Below are positions 32,595 through 43,959 of a DNA stretch of 64,000 bases, piece by piece. The notes under the pieces are model-generated. The model was not told the origin of the DNA, did not search any database, and saw only the letters and a program-made list of their open reading frames with translations. Both the position numbers and the translations under genes were made by a program. The stretch is from Phytophthora colocasiae (taxonomy: Eukaryota; Oomycota; Peronosporomycetes; Peronosporales; Peronosporaceae). The DNA lies in assembly GCA_018806915.1 (NCBI GenBank), contig JAGKQI010000030.1, positions 528,501 to 592,500 on the forward strand, written 5' to 3'. Numbering within the stretch: position 1 is the first letter of the stretch; each line of letters begins with the position of its first letter.

Positions 32595-32916
32595 ATTGAA
32601 GCCTCATTCGCCCCACGCCACGTTGAGCTCCCAGCCCCCGCGATAACCCAAACACACTCGTCTCGAGTGCGTCCTCGAACCCCTCACTCCGCTCTTTGGT
32701 CAGCGATGCTTGAGAGGCTTCGAGCTTGTCCATCCGGTCGGCCATCCCCTTGAGTAGGTCCACGATCAGCTCGTACTTGTCCGGGGAGTGCGCCACAGCC
32801 ACCTTGACTTCCGCTTCTTCTACCTCCGTTGAGCTGACCCTTCCGCGTTCAGACGTGCTGCTCGGGGAGCCAGGCTCGTGGCGGTTGTCGGTGGTAACGT
32901 CGGTAGTTGGGCTCAT
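32595..32916 (-). pseudogene. Second gag-like N-terminal fragment (second duplicate)
   Basis: Same as 18872-19191, from Met 32916. Small indels near 32631-32638 change the last residues before LTR D. Confidence 0.5.
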
Positions 32917-33079
32917 AACCTATTGGTTGATGTCGAGACGGCTTGTGCACTAGAAGTAAAAGTAGAAGTGATTGAGATTAAGGTCTTAGCGCTAGCTCTT
33001 CCTTCCTGCAGACCCTTGGTCTTCCCAGTGCTAGTTCGATCTCCTCACATGCACGATGGCGATGCAGCCGCCACCACCA

Positions 33080-35751
33080 GAGTTCAGATCTCGTTCCTGC
33101 TCCCGTCTGCTGCAACTCACAGCTCTTCGGAAAGCCTGCGCCCCGATGGAAACTCGTCACTCGACTGCAACTTGCAGCTCGAGCAGCAACCCGAAACGTC
33201 GTTTCTAACAGTTTGTACCAGGCAGATGAGATCCTTCGTCTAAACACTGAAATCGCTCGTCTGCGGTCGGGAACGGGAGGTACCGTCAGTGAAGACGCAG
33301 TCGCCGCCTTGCAAGATCAGCGAACCCAGCACAACGCGAGCGACGAGATTCCGAGCGGCGAATGGCTCGAATCCAGGCACAGCTAGACTCTGCGCTCGGG
33401 GATCTCGACTCCCGACTGGCCGAACTCCGCGAAGCAGGGGAGGCCGAGATCGAACTCCGGGATAAGCTCCAGGATCGCGAACGGGAGCTCGCTGCAGTGC
33501 GTTACGATCTCGCTCTCGCTCAGCGCAGCCTCGATCGCCGGCAGAGGGATGATCCTCTCCCAGGTCAGCAAGCTGCCACGGCCGTACCTGGCGGTCAGGT
33601 CCACGCCTCTATAGGGGAAGCCCGGTTGAGGTTGGAGCTGACCAAGCCCCAAGCGGAATTGCTCACGGCCCGAGCTGAGATCGCGTATCTGGAACGCGAG
33701 GCTGAGGATCGTAAGGCTGAGCTGGCTCGGGAACGTCTCGCCCAGAAGGATACACCCGCATCGGGTCCTCCTGTTCCGTCCTCGGATGTGACCGCCGATG
33801 CCGCCGCCATCTCTAGTTTGGAGCAAGATCTGGCGGATGCCTTGGGGAACCTGGAGATCGTCCAGCACGACCGGGATCAACTCTCCGTCAAGCATCGTAT
33901 CGCGATCGCCGAACGGGATCAAGCTGTCACTGATCGGGACCAGGCAGCGCAGGATCTCGATCGGGTTACGGGGATCGGGATCGGATCCAGGCCGACCTGG
34001 ACGCCGCCACCCAAGATCGCTTAACGGCTCTCGCGAACTGTGACGTAGCTCGTTCTGCTCGGGACGCGGCCACACAGGAACTGAACCAACTCCAGCAGCA
34101 GAACGCAGAGCTCCGACAGGCTCATCAGGAGCTAGACGCCGATTATGCGGAAGCTGAACAGCAACTGCATCATGCTGAAGATTCTTCTGCTCGGTTGTCC
34201 TCATGAATCGCGGATCGGCGGGTGGCCCATGATACTAAAAGATCTCGGCGCGCCTCCGTCTCTCCTGCTGTCCCTCCGTCGGCGCGCAAACGTCCAGTTC
34301 GGAGTTCCTCGGCCCCCCATGCTCCAGGTGCCGCTGCCGGCGGAGTCGCCGGGACGACCAAGCCCTCCTCGCCCGCGACACCAGCTCCTGCAGGATCAAC
34401 GGCGAGTCCTCTGGATCTGTTGGCGAATCAAGCTTCCGGGCAGACTGGAGGGGAGGGAACCGACGTTCCGATCCCCGATCAGGCCTCGATGCCGGCTGAT
34501 CAGCCAGGATCTGGCCCGCCTAGCGGCGATCCTCAGGACGAAGAAGAGGATGACTCCGACTACGATCCCAACCACCCGTTCTCGTCGCCGTCCGAAGATG
34601 AGAGTCCTGAACGCGGCAGTGGAGCGAGTCCTGAGACTGGATCGGAACATTCCAGTGAGGCGGAGGAATCAGAGGATGACGACGCCCTACGTATGGCTCG
34701 TCAACGGTCTATCTCGTCGGCTCGACGGGAATCCGGCCAGGTTCCGAAAGGCGGATATTCTGGCGTTCGTGGATCGGGGTCTCCGGACGGATTAAGCTCA
34801 TCTCCGGATGGAACAAACCCGTCGCCTTCGGGGTCTCTCCCAGGTTCACCACCACCGTCGCCTCCTCCGTCGCCCCCTCTCGGCGGTTCTCCCACCTCGG
34901 GCTCCAACCACCTCTGTTCCCGGTCGTTTCTTCATCCCGGGTTACGATCGGCAGCGTACCTTCGCCGCTGCAGATGTCGAACCATGGGACCCGAAGGTGA
35001 TCGGGCAGTATTCGATCGTGGGCCTGATTGCCAGCTCTTTGGCCAAACGGTTGCTGATCCCCTCGGGTTGGCTGTTTCCCTCTCGGGTGCAGGCGGGACT
35101 CGCACCGGTTCCTGGAACCGACTACCTCAACGAGTTGATCACGGGCGTGAACGTACTCGATCTGATGGCTCGGGAACCATGGAACGACGTTCGGAATCCG
35201 GGGTCCCTCACGTTCAACCTCGATTTACACGGGAGAGAGAGAGAACGCCACTCGCAGCCATAGCTGCCACTTATCGTGTCCTGGAAGAACGGCACCGTCA
35301 GGCGTTTTGGGAGGCTACCCACAATCTCGACATCACCACTGCCATGCAAACCGTTGATCTCGCGCTGCAGCAGTATTACGCTGCTCGCAAGTCCAGACGG
35401 GGTCGCGCTGGATCCGCTTGGCGCCAATTCCTCGCCTCCTTCCCCACCATGATGCGTAATCAGTGGTTCGACATCGACATCTTACTGGATCCGTTCTTTC
35501 TCCACCTCCCTATTCCCGCAGTGGATGCTGTTCGTTGGTATCCCGGTGTGGTTTCTCGGCGTGCCAACCGGGCGGATCCCAACGCGAACGTCCCTGAGCC
35601 AGCGAACCTGATCGAGGCTCTGGTAGAGTGTGATGAGGCGGACCCGTGGCGCAACCAGTACCGAGGTAACCCGGTCGACCATCCCGCCACCAGGATCCCC
35701 CGCCTCCTCGGCAAGTTCGATCCTCCTCCTGCTGGGGCGGCCTCCCCGTAA
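33080..35751 (+). pseudogene. Antisense extra ORF, old family G copy
   Basis: It matches the young antisense ORF along its length: coiled coil, basic Ser/Pro patch, acidic region, and C-terminal domain to the TAA at 35751. Frame breaks are visible near 33400, 33980, 34206, 34925 and 35240. In the last 117 codons (35398-35751 against 7981-8334) I count about 25 synonymous and 15 replacement codon differences, a pattern expected of a protein under constraint before this copy decayed. Confidence 0.8.
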
Positions 35752-36114
35752 GTCGCGCTTTGACTTCTTAACTGCCGGAACCACGATCAACTGCAACAAG
35801 GCACAAGGTTTCTCTCCTGGTCCGGCCCCGGAATCCTCAGCTAGGCTGCTCTGCATACTTCACATTTCCATTCGTAATTCTCGTGTTCCATCCGTAACTC
35901 CCATCCCCATAGTCATTCCATCATGCTCCATAGTTTTGAGATCGTGATCCTCCTTCATCTCCATTCCGACATTCAGGACACCTTTCTCCAACGTCAACTT
36001 CCCTGTTCACATGCATATACACAAATATAAAATTCTCGCCCTGATCTGGATTATACCCCACATCAGCTTCCTTGATCACGGTAAAACAACCCAGTTGCTT
36101 CACCCGACGTCCAC

Positions 36115-37493
36115 TTACACCTCTTCATGCGACTGCATCATGCCAAACCGGTTTCGGTTCCCATGATCCCGCAGGAACGCACCTGGTATAGCTCCACAGT
36201 TGAGATCCGCTTCATCGACCCAAGTCGGTTCGCCATAGCCGACCCAATGCACCAGAAACTCTCGGTAGATTCTGCCATAGCGGGTCCTTTTCCCGCACCG
36301 TATATCAGAAATTCGCTCGACCTCATACTCATCGGCATCTAGACCGGGGTCAAACTATCCTCCGGTAGTAGGGTCTCGTCGAAATCCAGGCGATCGGCCT
36401 CTTCCACCGTCAGCTCGACTCTGGGTCGGTCGGGGAAGCTCCGCACTAGCTTCAGCTTCGAGACGTGAACTATTGAGAATATGTGGTATCCGGATCCCGC
36501 AATCTCCAACTTGATCGTGAACTCATTGATCTTCTCTGCTACTCGGAACGGGCCATGCCACAAGTGCGCAAACTTGCGCGCGTAACCCTCCCTCACCCGA
36601 TCCAGGTATAGCCAAACCCGAGATCCGGCTTCGATCTGGTGAGGATCGATCCCCTCTTTATGCTGGTCCGCTCGGCCGGCGATCGCCTCCCGCAATCGGG
36701 CATTGACTTGTTCCCGCGACTGCTGATAGTATCTTTGGATCCTATATCGCCATCGTCGAGGATCACGGTCGTGACGCCTGGTAGCCCAACTGGGATCGTA
36801 GCCTCCAACGTCGATCTCGGATCCCACCCGTGAACTAAGTAGTGAGGGGTATCTCCCCGGATCCGGTCATGGGCAGTGTTGATCGCGAACGTTAACCGCT
36901 CTGCGTATTCATCCCAGTCTCTCTGATCGAGATCTTGTACATACATCTTGACGCCGTCTGTACCATTCGTTCTGCCGTTCCATTGGCTTGGGGGCGATAT
37001 GCCATCGTTGCTCGCTGCCGTTGTCCCAATATCCTGTTGAAGGATCGAAAGAAGTCGGACATGAAACCCGGCTCCCGATCGTGTCGGATGATCTCGCTGG
37101 CACCAAACCTTCGGAACACGCACTCCTCATAAGATTCCGCGATCGTCTGGGCGGATTGAGAGGAACTGGCTTTGGCGATCACATATCCCGATAACAGATC
37201 GACCCAGATCAACAACTGGGTGTTGCCCTTATCGGATCTGGGCAAGGACGGTATATGATCCATCGCTATAACCTGGAACGGGTAAGTTGCTTGCAAATTC
37301 CCTGGAGATTCGCCTTGGATAGTGGGTCTACCTTTTCCCGTCTCGCAACCCACACATTCCCCCACGTATCGTTGCACGCTCCGATACAGTCCTCTCCAGT
37401 GAAAGTGATCTTGGATCCGCTGGTAGGTGCGGCCAATCCCTTGGTGTCCGCCCTCAAGCGTAGTATGGTAGTGGTGTAGGACATCCTGCTGGA
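36115..37493 (-). pseudogene. Integrase with chromodomain, old family G copy
   Basis: The HHCC region (HHYHTTLEGGHQG, CVGCETGKG) and DDE core are in one frame with the second RNase H. A deletion near 36955 within the core and a frameshift near 36790 then lead into the GPFRV region and a chromodomain ending at TAA 36115-36117. There is no TAG between RNase H and integrase here, unlike the young copies. Confidence 0.85.
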
Positions 37494-38091
37494 GCGTTTC
37501 CGGAACCACCAGCTTCATCAGCCGATCCCGATCGACGTTTGATCTGGGCGTTGGGGGGCAGTAGAAAAGTAGGTCGTGTTCGTCCACCTCGTAGTCAGAG
37601 GCGATCTTACTATAAGATCGCGACTCCGCTTGGGTGGGGTCTGTGATCGGCCCGATCAGGTACTTCTTCAATCCCGCAACCCAGGTTTCTTCATCCTGTG
37701 CTCGCTTGATCCGATCGATCCTTATCTCTCGGATCAGTTCCTCTTGTAGGACGGCAGCATCCGACCTCATTCGAGCGGCCCGCGTAGTTACTGCGGACAC
37801 TCGAACCACTCGATCTTCAGTCTTGGGGATCAGGATCTCATCTAGTCGATTCAGGGTTACTAGATCCCGCTGATCCACGTCGTCGCGGACCTCGATACCA
37901 CCCTGGCGATGTAGAGCGGCGCTTGCCAGGCTATCCGCACTCCCGTTCCAGTCTCTCTTCACATGTACCAACTTGTGATCGCTCCATCCCTTCAGGCGAT
38001 CAAGTGTTCTCTGTTTCAGCAACGTTAATCCTGGCGCCTTGCAGTCGATTTCGCCACGGACTTGACGGATTACGAGGTCGAGTCCCCACAA
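37494..38091 (-). pseudogene. Second RNase H (archaeal-type), old family G copy
   Basis: The VKRDWNGSADSLASAALH block and upstream RQVRGEIDCKAPG are in frame with integrase. A break near 38080 separates it from the N-terminal part of the same domain in the next segment. Confidence 0.82.
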
Positions 38092-38871
38092 ATCACCAAG
38101 CGGCGGCGATCCCGACCCGCTAGCATATCAAGGCCTAAGAGGAGCCCATTGTATTCTGCCTCGTTAATCGTAAGGCCTTCGGCATAGCCGGATCTAGCCT
38201 CGGTTACTTTCCAACCAGGTAGGTTCCACACGATCGCACTAAAAGCGCCCCCACCTCGTTTGACCCGGGCAGATCCGTCGAAACTTAACACCCATAGCTC
38301 CTCATCTTGATTCACAGTAGGTACCGGGGCTTGGATCCGGCGTTTGGGTTCCTTTCGGGGCGCGATCGCGATCAGAGTTTCATCGATCTCTGCTCTGGGC
38401 GTTATGCTGGCTGCGATCGCCCCCAGTATTTCGTCTTCCCCCTTCGTACATTTCGTGATCTCAAGCGACCATGGAGATAGGAGTGCAGACCATTGACCCA
38501 GGCGCCCCTGGAGACCGGCCGACTTGAACAACCAGGCAAGGGTAGAATGCCGGGTCAAGACCCTGATCCGGCGACCCACCAACATGGTGTAATACAGATC
38601 CAGGATCCGTAACAGGGATAACATTTCTTTCTCTGCGACGTTGTAGTTCAGCTCGTTCGTTTTCAGGGTTCGGCTGGCGAACGCGACCGGGTGGTAGATC
38701 TGGTCATGTTCTTGCGTCAGCGCGGCAGAGATCGCCCAGTTACTGGCATACACGATCGCCACTGGCAATTTCGCCGTATCGAAGTGGCGGAGGACCGGAG
38801 TCGACGCAATTTTGATCTTCAAGGCTGTGAACGCCTCGTGCGCTCTACTCCATCTTTCATCACCTGTCTTG
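38070..38871 (-). pseudogene. Gypsy RNase H and N-terminal half of the second RNase H, old family G copy
   Basis: It carries VAIVYASNWAISAALTQ, VAFASRTL, YNVAEKEMLSLL and LTRHSTLAWL, then VLSFDGSARVKRGGGAFS and INEAEYNGLLLGL. RT is absent because the element is cut off at about 38871. Confidence 0.85.
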
Positions 38872-38930
38872 AATTTCGTGGTGGTTATACTTTCGTTCGA
38901 TCCGGAGGGAGCCTTCAGGACGAAGCATAG

Positions 38931-40250
38931 CTACTTACGAACAAATAAATCGAGTGTTTCACTTGGTGCTGGATCGCTGATGCTTTCAACATTGACACGG
39001 GCACGATAGCCGTCAATCAGTCTGTCGAGGTTACCGTCACGATAGAGCTTGCGTAACTGCAAAACAGACGATCCTTTCTTGGTCTTGATACCATGCTCAG
39101 CAAAAAACGCATACAAATTTCGCTCTGCTTCTTGTCCAACATGAAGAACTTGGTCGCAGTATCCTGGTTCCAGGGGTCTAACACAAAACCATTTGGTAAG
39201 AAAAGTTTCATGTAGTTGACAACCTGCTTGCAAACTGATTTGTTTTGGCGGTCTGCACACACATCCCAAAGTCGTGGCGTCTTGGCATACCACTCGTACC
39301 AAATGAAAGCAGGGCCTTTTTGACTGCGCCTTCGAGCCGCGTGTCTTTGCCGTCGGAGAACTCTGACTTAACCTGCCCTGTAGAATTCCTTCATTCCCTG
39401 CGAGAGGGCTTGGACGCTGCTGGTTTCCATCACCCGAATTACTCTGCCGTTCGAGCTCGCTAACCCGCTTGGCCAAGCTTTGGTTCATCGCCATCAGCTC
39501 GCTTATGACACAGTTCTGGTGGTTGATTAGCTTCTCTTCTCTCGTGAATTTCTCCTCGCTTTGTTCTGAAATTTCGAGCTCCTTTTCCGTTGTGTGGCGC
39601 TGCAATTCTGAACTCCACTTCAGAACTTGTGACTTTGGTATGGCAAGGGCCATCAGACACTCGCGCATTCTGGCGACGTATGGGCACATGGGGTAGCGGT
39701 CAAGCAATTCGGTAAAATGCTGAATCAATACTGCTGTCAGAACATCAGCAACTCGATCGTTCAGCCTCTTTTCGGAATCTTGAATAGAAACGCTTGTCTG
39801 GAACAGGATCCTCCCCAGCGTCAAAACTTGATGTCTTCCGGTTGAGTCAAACCACGAAAGACTTGGAACTGGCGGCTTCTTCCCTGAATCCCACCCACTT
39901 AACACGCGGGAAACTTTCTGATCTTCGCTGGTGGTGTTAAACACGTACGCGAATGCCTTGTTCGTAGCTGTCATATTCCATGAACCGCGATCAAAAATCC
40001 ATTGTGCGCTGAGTAATGGGTCGCTGTTTGCATGCTGAGCGCCACCACGGCGAAACGAGTGTGATGTCAGGTGTGCTGTTGGCTTTGCCTTGGCTTGGGC
40101 GTCCGATGCAGACTTGACGATGCGGTTCACATACGCATGAATCTTCATATTGTCTTCTGGCTGCTTGATCTTTTTCTTGGGCGGTTCGCTTGCAGCGTCT
40201 GGCTCCGAAATTGTTGCGAGGTCTTCGGCTAGAGGTATGTGGATTGGTGC
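38931..40250 (-). pseudogene. Crypton tyrosine recombinase, C-terminal half
   Basis: A KKKIKQ nuclear-localisation-like patch is followed by the catalytic HSFRRGGAQHA motif (H-x-x-R), GSWNMT (the H/W position) and AFAYVFN, which supplies the nucleophilic tyrosine. A coiled-coil linker comes next. The C-terminal region reads in one frame as WYEWYAKTPR-like and CADRQNKSVCKQVVNYMKLFLPNGFVLD and in another as AERNLYAFFAEHGIKTKKGSSVL, which implies frameshifts near 39330 and 39130. The stop is at 38931. Catalytic residues are intact but the protein is broken. Confidence 0.78.
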
Positions 40251-40252
40251 TA

Positions 40253-41978
40253 CCGACTTCCTCTGTTCATTACTGACGCCTGCTTATAACTGACATTGCC
40301 GCTAGCCCAATCAAATCACAGAACTGCATTCCTTCATTCATTACTGACAGCATTTTCGCTTTGCGTGCTTGTCTTCAGAATTAAATTGGCGCCATGCCTC
40401 GCAAGCGCCAAGCATTCTCGGCAGGTGAGAAGCTGAAAATGCTATCCGCCTGGGTGGAATGTGGCGATATAAATGTTGTTATTGCCACATTCTTCCCAGG
40501 GCTGGATTCCTTTGCCCACGAGCAGCGACGCAAGCTTCTCTACCAGTGGCGCAAACGACTTGGCCACATCGAGGCCGCATGCAAATCCGTCAAATGCCGC
40601 CGCAAGAAGAAGGCCCGACGTCGCGGTACTGGGACCACCCTCCCCTTGGAGGCTGAGAAAGAGCTAGTAGTGTGGATTAATGACTTGCGAGAGGAGGGCG
40701 TTCCAATTTCTACTGTTATGCTGCATTTGCAGTTGCTGCTGCCTATGATGTACCTAATTTCCGCGCTTCATGGTCATGGATGAAGGCATTCAAAGCGCGT
40801 CACAAACTCTCTATGCGTTCAAGGACTCGCCAAGGTCAGCAGTCACCGGAAGATCTCGCCAGCATTGCAGCCACTTTCAGCAAGACGGTGGCTGCCAAGG
40901 TTCAAGACCTCGACATTTCAAAACTTTATAACGCCGACCAAACTGGTACGATGATACGTTTTGCTATGTTAATCTGTAAAACTAACTCCTGCGTGAATAG
41001 CTGCCTTTTTCGAGTATCTTCCTACAAGAACCATTACCAAGAAAGGCCCGAAAACGGTATGGGTGCGCTGTGCTGGCAAGGAGAAGGAGCGCGCCACTGT
41101 CATGCTTTTGGCGGACTCAGATGGAGTCAAGTTGCCACCTTTCGTGGTTTTCAAGACTAACCCGTCCAAGGTTCCAGCAACGCGAGACCAGAACACGCGA
41201 CTTCGCCATGGGTTCGGAGTAAGACTGTGGAAAATCATCAGTGACATTCAGAAGAAGACGTCGCTTAAAGTCTACGGTAACAAGAAAGGTAATGCCCGAA
41301 TTGTTTTATTATGAAAATATTTTTTTCTAACTCTTTTTTTTTAACAGGGTGGTGGAACAGCGAACTATCAGTAGAGTTCCTCAAATTTCATTTTGCTAGG
41401 CGTGCAAATATCGCTGAACCTGTATTGCTAATTTGGGATGACTTCTCTGGCCACTGGACCGAAGAAGTCATCGCATACGCTGCATCAATCAACGTGGTGC
41501 TGATGAAGGTGCCTCCGAGTGCAACCGCAGTTTCGCAACCGGCAGATGTGGCTTGGAATAAGCCGCTCAAGGACAAAATGCGTGGCTACTGGGTTGAAGA
41601 TCTACGTAAGCAGCTCAGGAATCGAGTGCCTGGCGAGCCCTTCAAGATGACCGCCCCCGATCGAACCACCGTGGCAAGGTGGATCGACACGGCGTGGAAC
41701 GAGCTCAGCGCAAACACAATCACTGCTGGCTATTCAAAGGCTGGACTCGACGTGACCGAGGTCGATCTAGTCGCCAGTGATTTGGTGGACGAGCTGGCGC
41801 GCCTAAATCTTATTGATCGCTCTGTAGGACAGGTAGTTGACGATAGAGACTTCGAGAGTTGTGAGAACTGCGATAGTATTCTTAATGAAGCTTGAGCAGC
41901 AAACATTGCATTTGTTACGTCTTTTTTATGCATTCTTACAGATCAACATCGCTGTCAGCAATGAACAGAGGAAGTCGG
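40253..41978 (+). mobile_element. pogo-like (Tc1/mariner superfamily) DNA transposon, 1726 bp
   Basis: Terminal inverted repeats of 25 bp (40253-40277 and 41954-41978) match except at one base and begin CCGACTTCCTCTGTTCATT. TA dinucleotides lie immediately outside both ends (40251-40252 and 41979-41980), the standard TA target duplication. It encodes one transposase. Ends, duplication and target gene are all intact, so the insertion is recent relative to the Crypton. Confidence 0.93.
40394..41895 (+). pseudogene. pogo-like transposase (DDE_1 superfamily), two introns, one frameshift
   Basis: From ATG 40394 an N-terminal helix-turn-helix region (FSAGEKLKMLSAWVECG, QWRKRLGHI) leads to the catalytic core. 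The first D is in YNADQT, the second in LLIWDDFSGHW, and the third in TAVSQPADVAWNKPLK, giving a DDD triad typical of pogo relatives. Two GT-AG introns restore the family sequence: 40946-41000 (55 bp) and 41289-41347 (59 bp). A one-base frameshift near 40730 separates the first exon into two frames and is the only visible lesion. The stop is at 41895. Confidence 0.85.
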
Positions 41979-41980
41979 TA

Positions 41981-42714
41981 TCGTGAAGTCTTCGCTACCA
42001 GCCGCAAGATGAGGATGGTCGAGTAACTGTGCGCTTGGGGCGTCTTGCATCACCAATGCCATTGCAATCGCGTGAAGCGGGCATGTCACAAAGCTGGTTT
42101 TGTCTGAAGAACGAGATTCCTTGTTCTTCGGCAGTCTTCACTCGAAGCAATCTCACAAACACCACACCGTCCGCGCTCAGAGAGAGATTGCCTTTCATTA
42201 CGAAACCAAGATCTGAGGCTCGACCAAACGCGTACCACATAAGCGCTAGCAATGCTACATCTTGATAATCCTTTGGGCAAGACGCATCGTAGTACAGTCC
42301 GTCCATCAAAATACGTAGGTCTTCTTTGGTGCATGCTGGCGCCTTCTTGATCATTCCACCCTCAATCCTCTTCAGGCAATGACGCTCCAGTGTCTGCGCC
42401 ATCTTGAGCAACTTCTTCTCAATAGAGGCCCTGTGCTTCGGGTAGACGTCGAGGAGATGGTTCTTGACATGTCGGTAGTAGCTCATGACGGAGTTGCGCG
42501 CCAATGGCTTTCCCCCTCTCCCCTCCACGAACACCAAGTGAACAGCGAAACGATCCATTAGCTTCACAAACACGACGCCGCTTTCGTCGCCGAGGAGGAA
42601 TGCTCCGATGTACTCCATGGAGACGCCTTCTGCAGCGAGAAAGCGCGTGAACGCATTTATCGCTGTCTGCCGAGCGCGTTGAGAGTTGACTGGGGCGAGA
42701 TCTTGGGGACTCAT
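41981..42714 (-). pseudogene. Crypton tyrosine recombinase, N-terminal half
   Basis: From Met 42714 (MSPQDLAP) a core-binding domain precedes the first catalytic arginine, in WYAFGRASDLGF. A one-base deletion near 42105 shifts the frame. In the neighbouring frame the conserved CPLHAIAMALVMQDAPSAQLL segment continues up to the pogo insertion. An in-frame Met 28 codons upstream is also possible, but MSPQ fits the start of the folded domain. Confidence 0.78.
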
Positions 42715-42877
42715 AGTGTGTTTAAGTGTTTTGTCGGCAAAATCGAAAATATGTGGATGATATGCCAAGATCTGGTAGATTATAAAGCTCTCCTGCATAT
42801 TTCTGCTCGCTGCCTACATTATACGTCGGCACAGCGTCGGCAGCCTGTTTACCTACCCCTAATTGTCCTCATTGGTA

Positions 42878-42916
42878 GATAAATTTCTACTCCGGATTCA
42901 GGAGTAGAAATTTATC
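42878..42916. repeat. 16-bp inverted repeat upstream of the Crypton recombinase
   Basis: GATAAATTTCTACTCC (42878-42893) and its exact reverse complement (42901-42916) flank a 7-base spacer. Between this and 43183 I see no gene. Confidence 0.7.
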
Positions 42917-43183
42917 TTCAACAATTGGTCATTAAGCGCATTGCTGCCCAATAAAGCCATAGTTAACCCAAGCCAAAAAGTGTGCGTCGGCAGCTTAACG
43001 ATATTCATCTTTTCCCACCAATTGCAGAAACCTTGACTATGGATAGTCTGGCGGGTAGCGTGGGTACTGTAGAAGATAGGAGGAGAAGAAGAGGAAGTGT
43101 CTAAAGTTTTACTTCAGTCAAGTGTAGCAGCTTTGACAGGTTTACAGATGAATGAGCTCTGGGGTACACTGTACCATAGTAAA

Positions 43184-43768
43184 ATGGTGAAGCTTTTCTG
43201 CGGGCAGCGCGTTTTCGGTGATAGTAGATGAGAGCGACACGGTGGACGACTTGAAGAAGGCAATCAGAGCGGAGCCAGAGTTCGGCTATCACCCGAACAG
43301 TAAACTGCAGCTCTTCCTGGCGAGGACGGAGGACGGCGCGTGGCTGCCGGACGACTCCCCTGCTGCCCTGGAGCTGCTGGAGAAAGGGGAGACTCACGAA
43401 GACATTCAAAAGTTGATTGATGGAGAGCAGATGAAGGCCACGTGGCCAATTAAGGACATATTAGAAGCCAACAAGATGACTGAAGAGCGTGCTCCAAAGG
43501 CGAGACAAATTCACGTGCTGGTGGTGGTTCTGGAGGCTGGTGTTGGTTCAGCATTATCGCAGCCAGCGAATAGCGCTACTCTTCCGGATATCGTCTGGTA
43601 TGGCACGTGTGGATCGATTGTGAGCGGAGAAGGCATTAATCTCGCTGATCCACGAACACTTTTTCGGACCACTCTCACGGCGGATCAGGGTTCCGGAAAA
43701 TCCCAAAAGTCAAGGATGCCTGGGGGGTTTGTTGTTGTCTCTGGGTGGGTGGATTTTTTGGATAAATA
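43184..43768 (+). pseudogene. Crinkler (CRN) effector gene, N-terminal part
   Basis: The start MVKLFC is the usual CRN beginning. The reading frame changes by one base near 43200 and then carries the CRN secretion/translocation domain with the LQLFLAR form of the LxLFLAK motif, a DWL-type region and the HVLVVV motif near 43520 that marks the end of the N-terminal domain. After it comes the start of a C-terminal effector domain (GGFVVVSGWVDFL). The gene is interrupted here by the hAT insert and resumes at 46272. CRN proteins are secreted oomycete effectors acting in host nuclei. The copy is broken by the shift and the insert. Confidence 0.85.
43743..43759. repeat. 17-bp direct repeat flanking the hAT insert (left)
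   Basis: GGGTGGGTGGATTTTTT is repeated exactly at 46272-46288. Both copies are CRN coding sequence for the same GWVDF residues. Confidence 0.85.
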
Positions 43769-43959
43769 AAACATATGGAATTTGACCTGTTAGGTACGAT
43801 CTGACTCGATTAAGTTCGAAATTGAAAAGGGTTGGTTCTAAAGGCTTCGTTTGGCTGATGCAACACGAGTACGAACGACAGTGTATTTCTACTCTGTCAG
43901 ATTTGATTTCGCCGCAGCTCACTCCCTGAATCCAAGTCTTCCCCTCGCTACACTCAATC

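Larger units (their letters stand above)
19675..33399. repeat. Tandem duplication unit 2 (about 13.7 kb)
   Basis: This is a second copy of 5965-19674, differing by roughly twenty one- to few-base indels and a handful of substitutions. From 33400 rightwards the sequence continues as the diverged old family G copy instead of the young one. Confidence 0.85.
33080..38871 (-). mobile_element. Older, diverged family G copy, truncated at both ends
   Basis: It is collinear with the young element from the antisense ORF through integrase, second RNase H and Gypsy RNase H. Many substitutions occur throughout but the protein blocks are well conserved. It lacks both LTRs, gag, protease and most of RT. 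Similarity ends near 38871, where Crypton sequence begins. It supplied the recombination partner for the tandem duplication. Confidence 0.85.
38872..42714 (-). mobile_element. Crypton-type tyrosine-recombinase transposon, split by a pogo element
   Basis: The minus strand encodes a tyrosine recombinase in two halves (41981-42714 and 38931-40250) separated by the pogo transposon at 40253-41978. Removing that insert with one TA restores an open frame across the join. Tyrosine-recombinase DNA transposons of this kind (Cryptons) are known in oomycetes. Its left end abuts the truncated Gypsy copy near 38871. The right end could not be fixed because Cryptons lack terminal inverted repeats. Confidence 0.75.
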
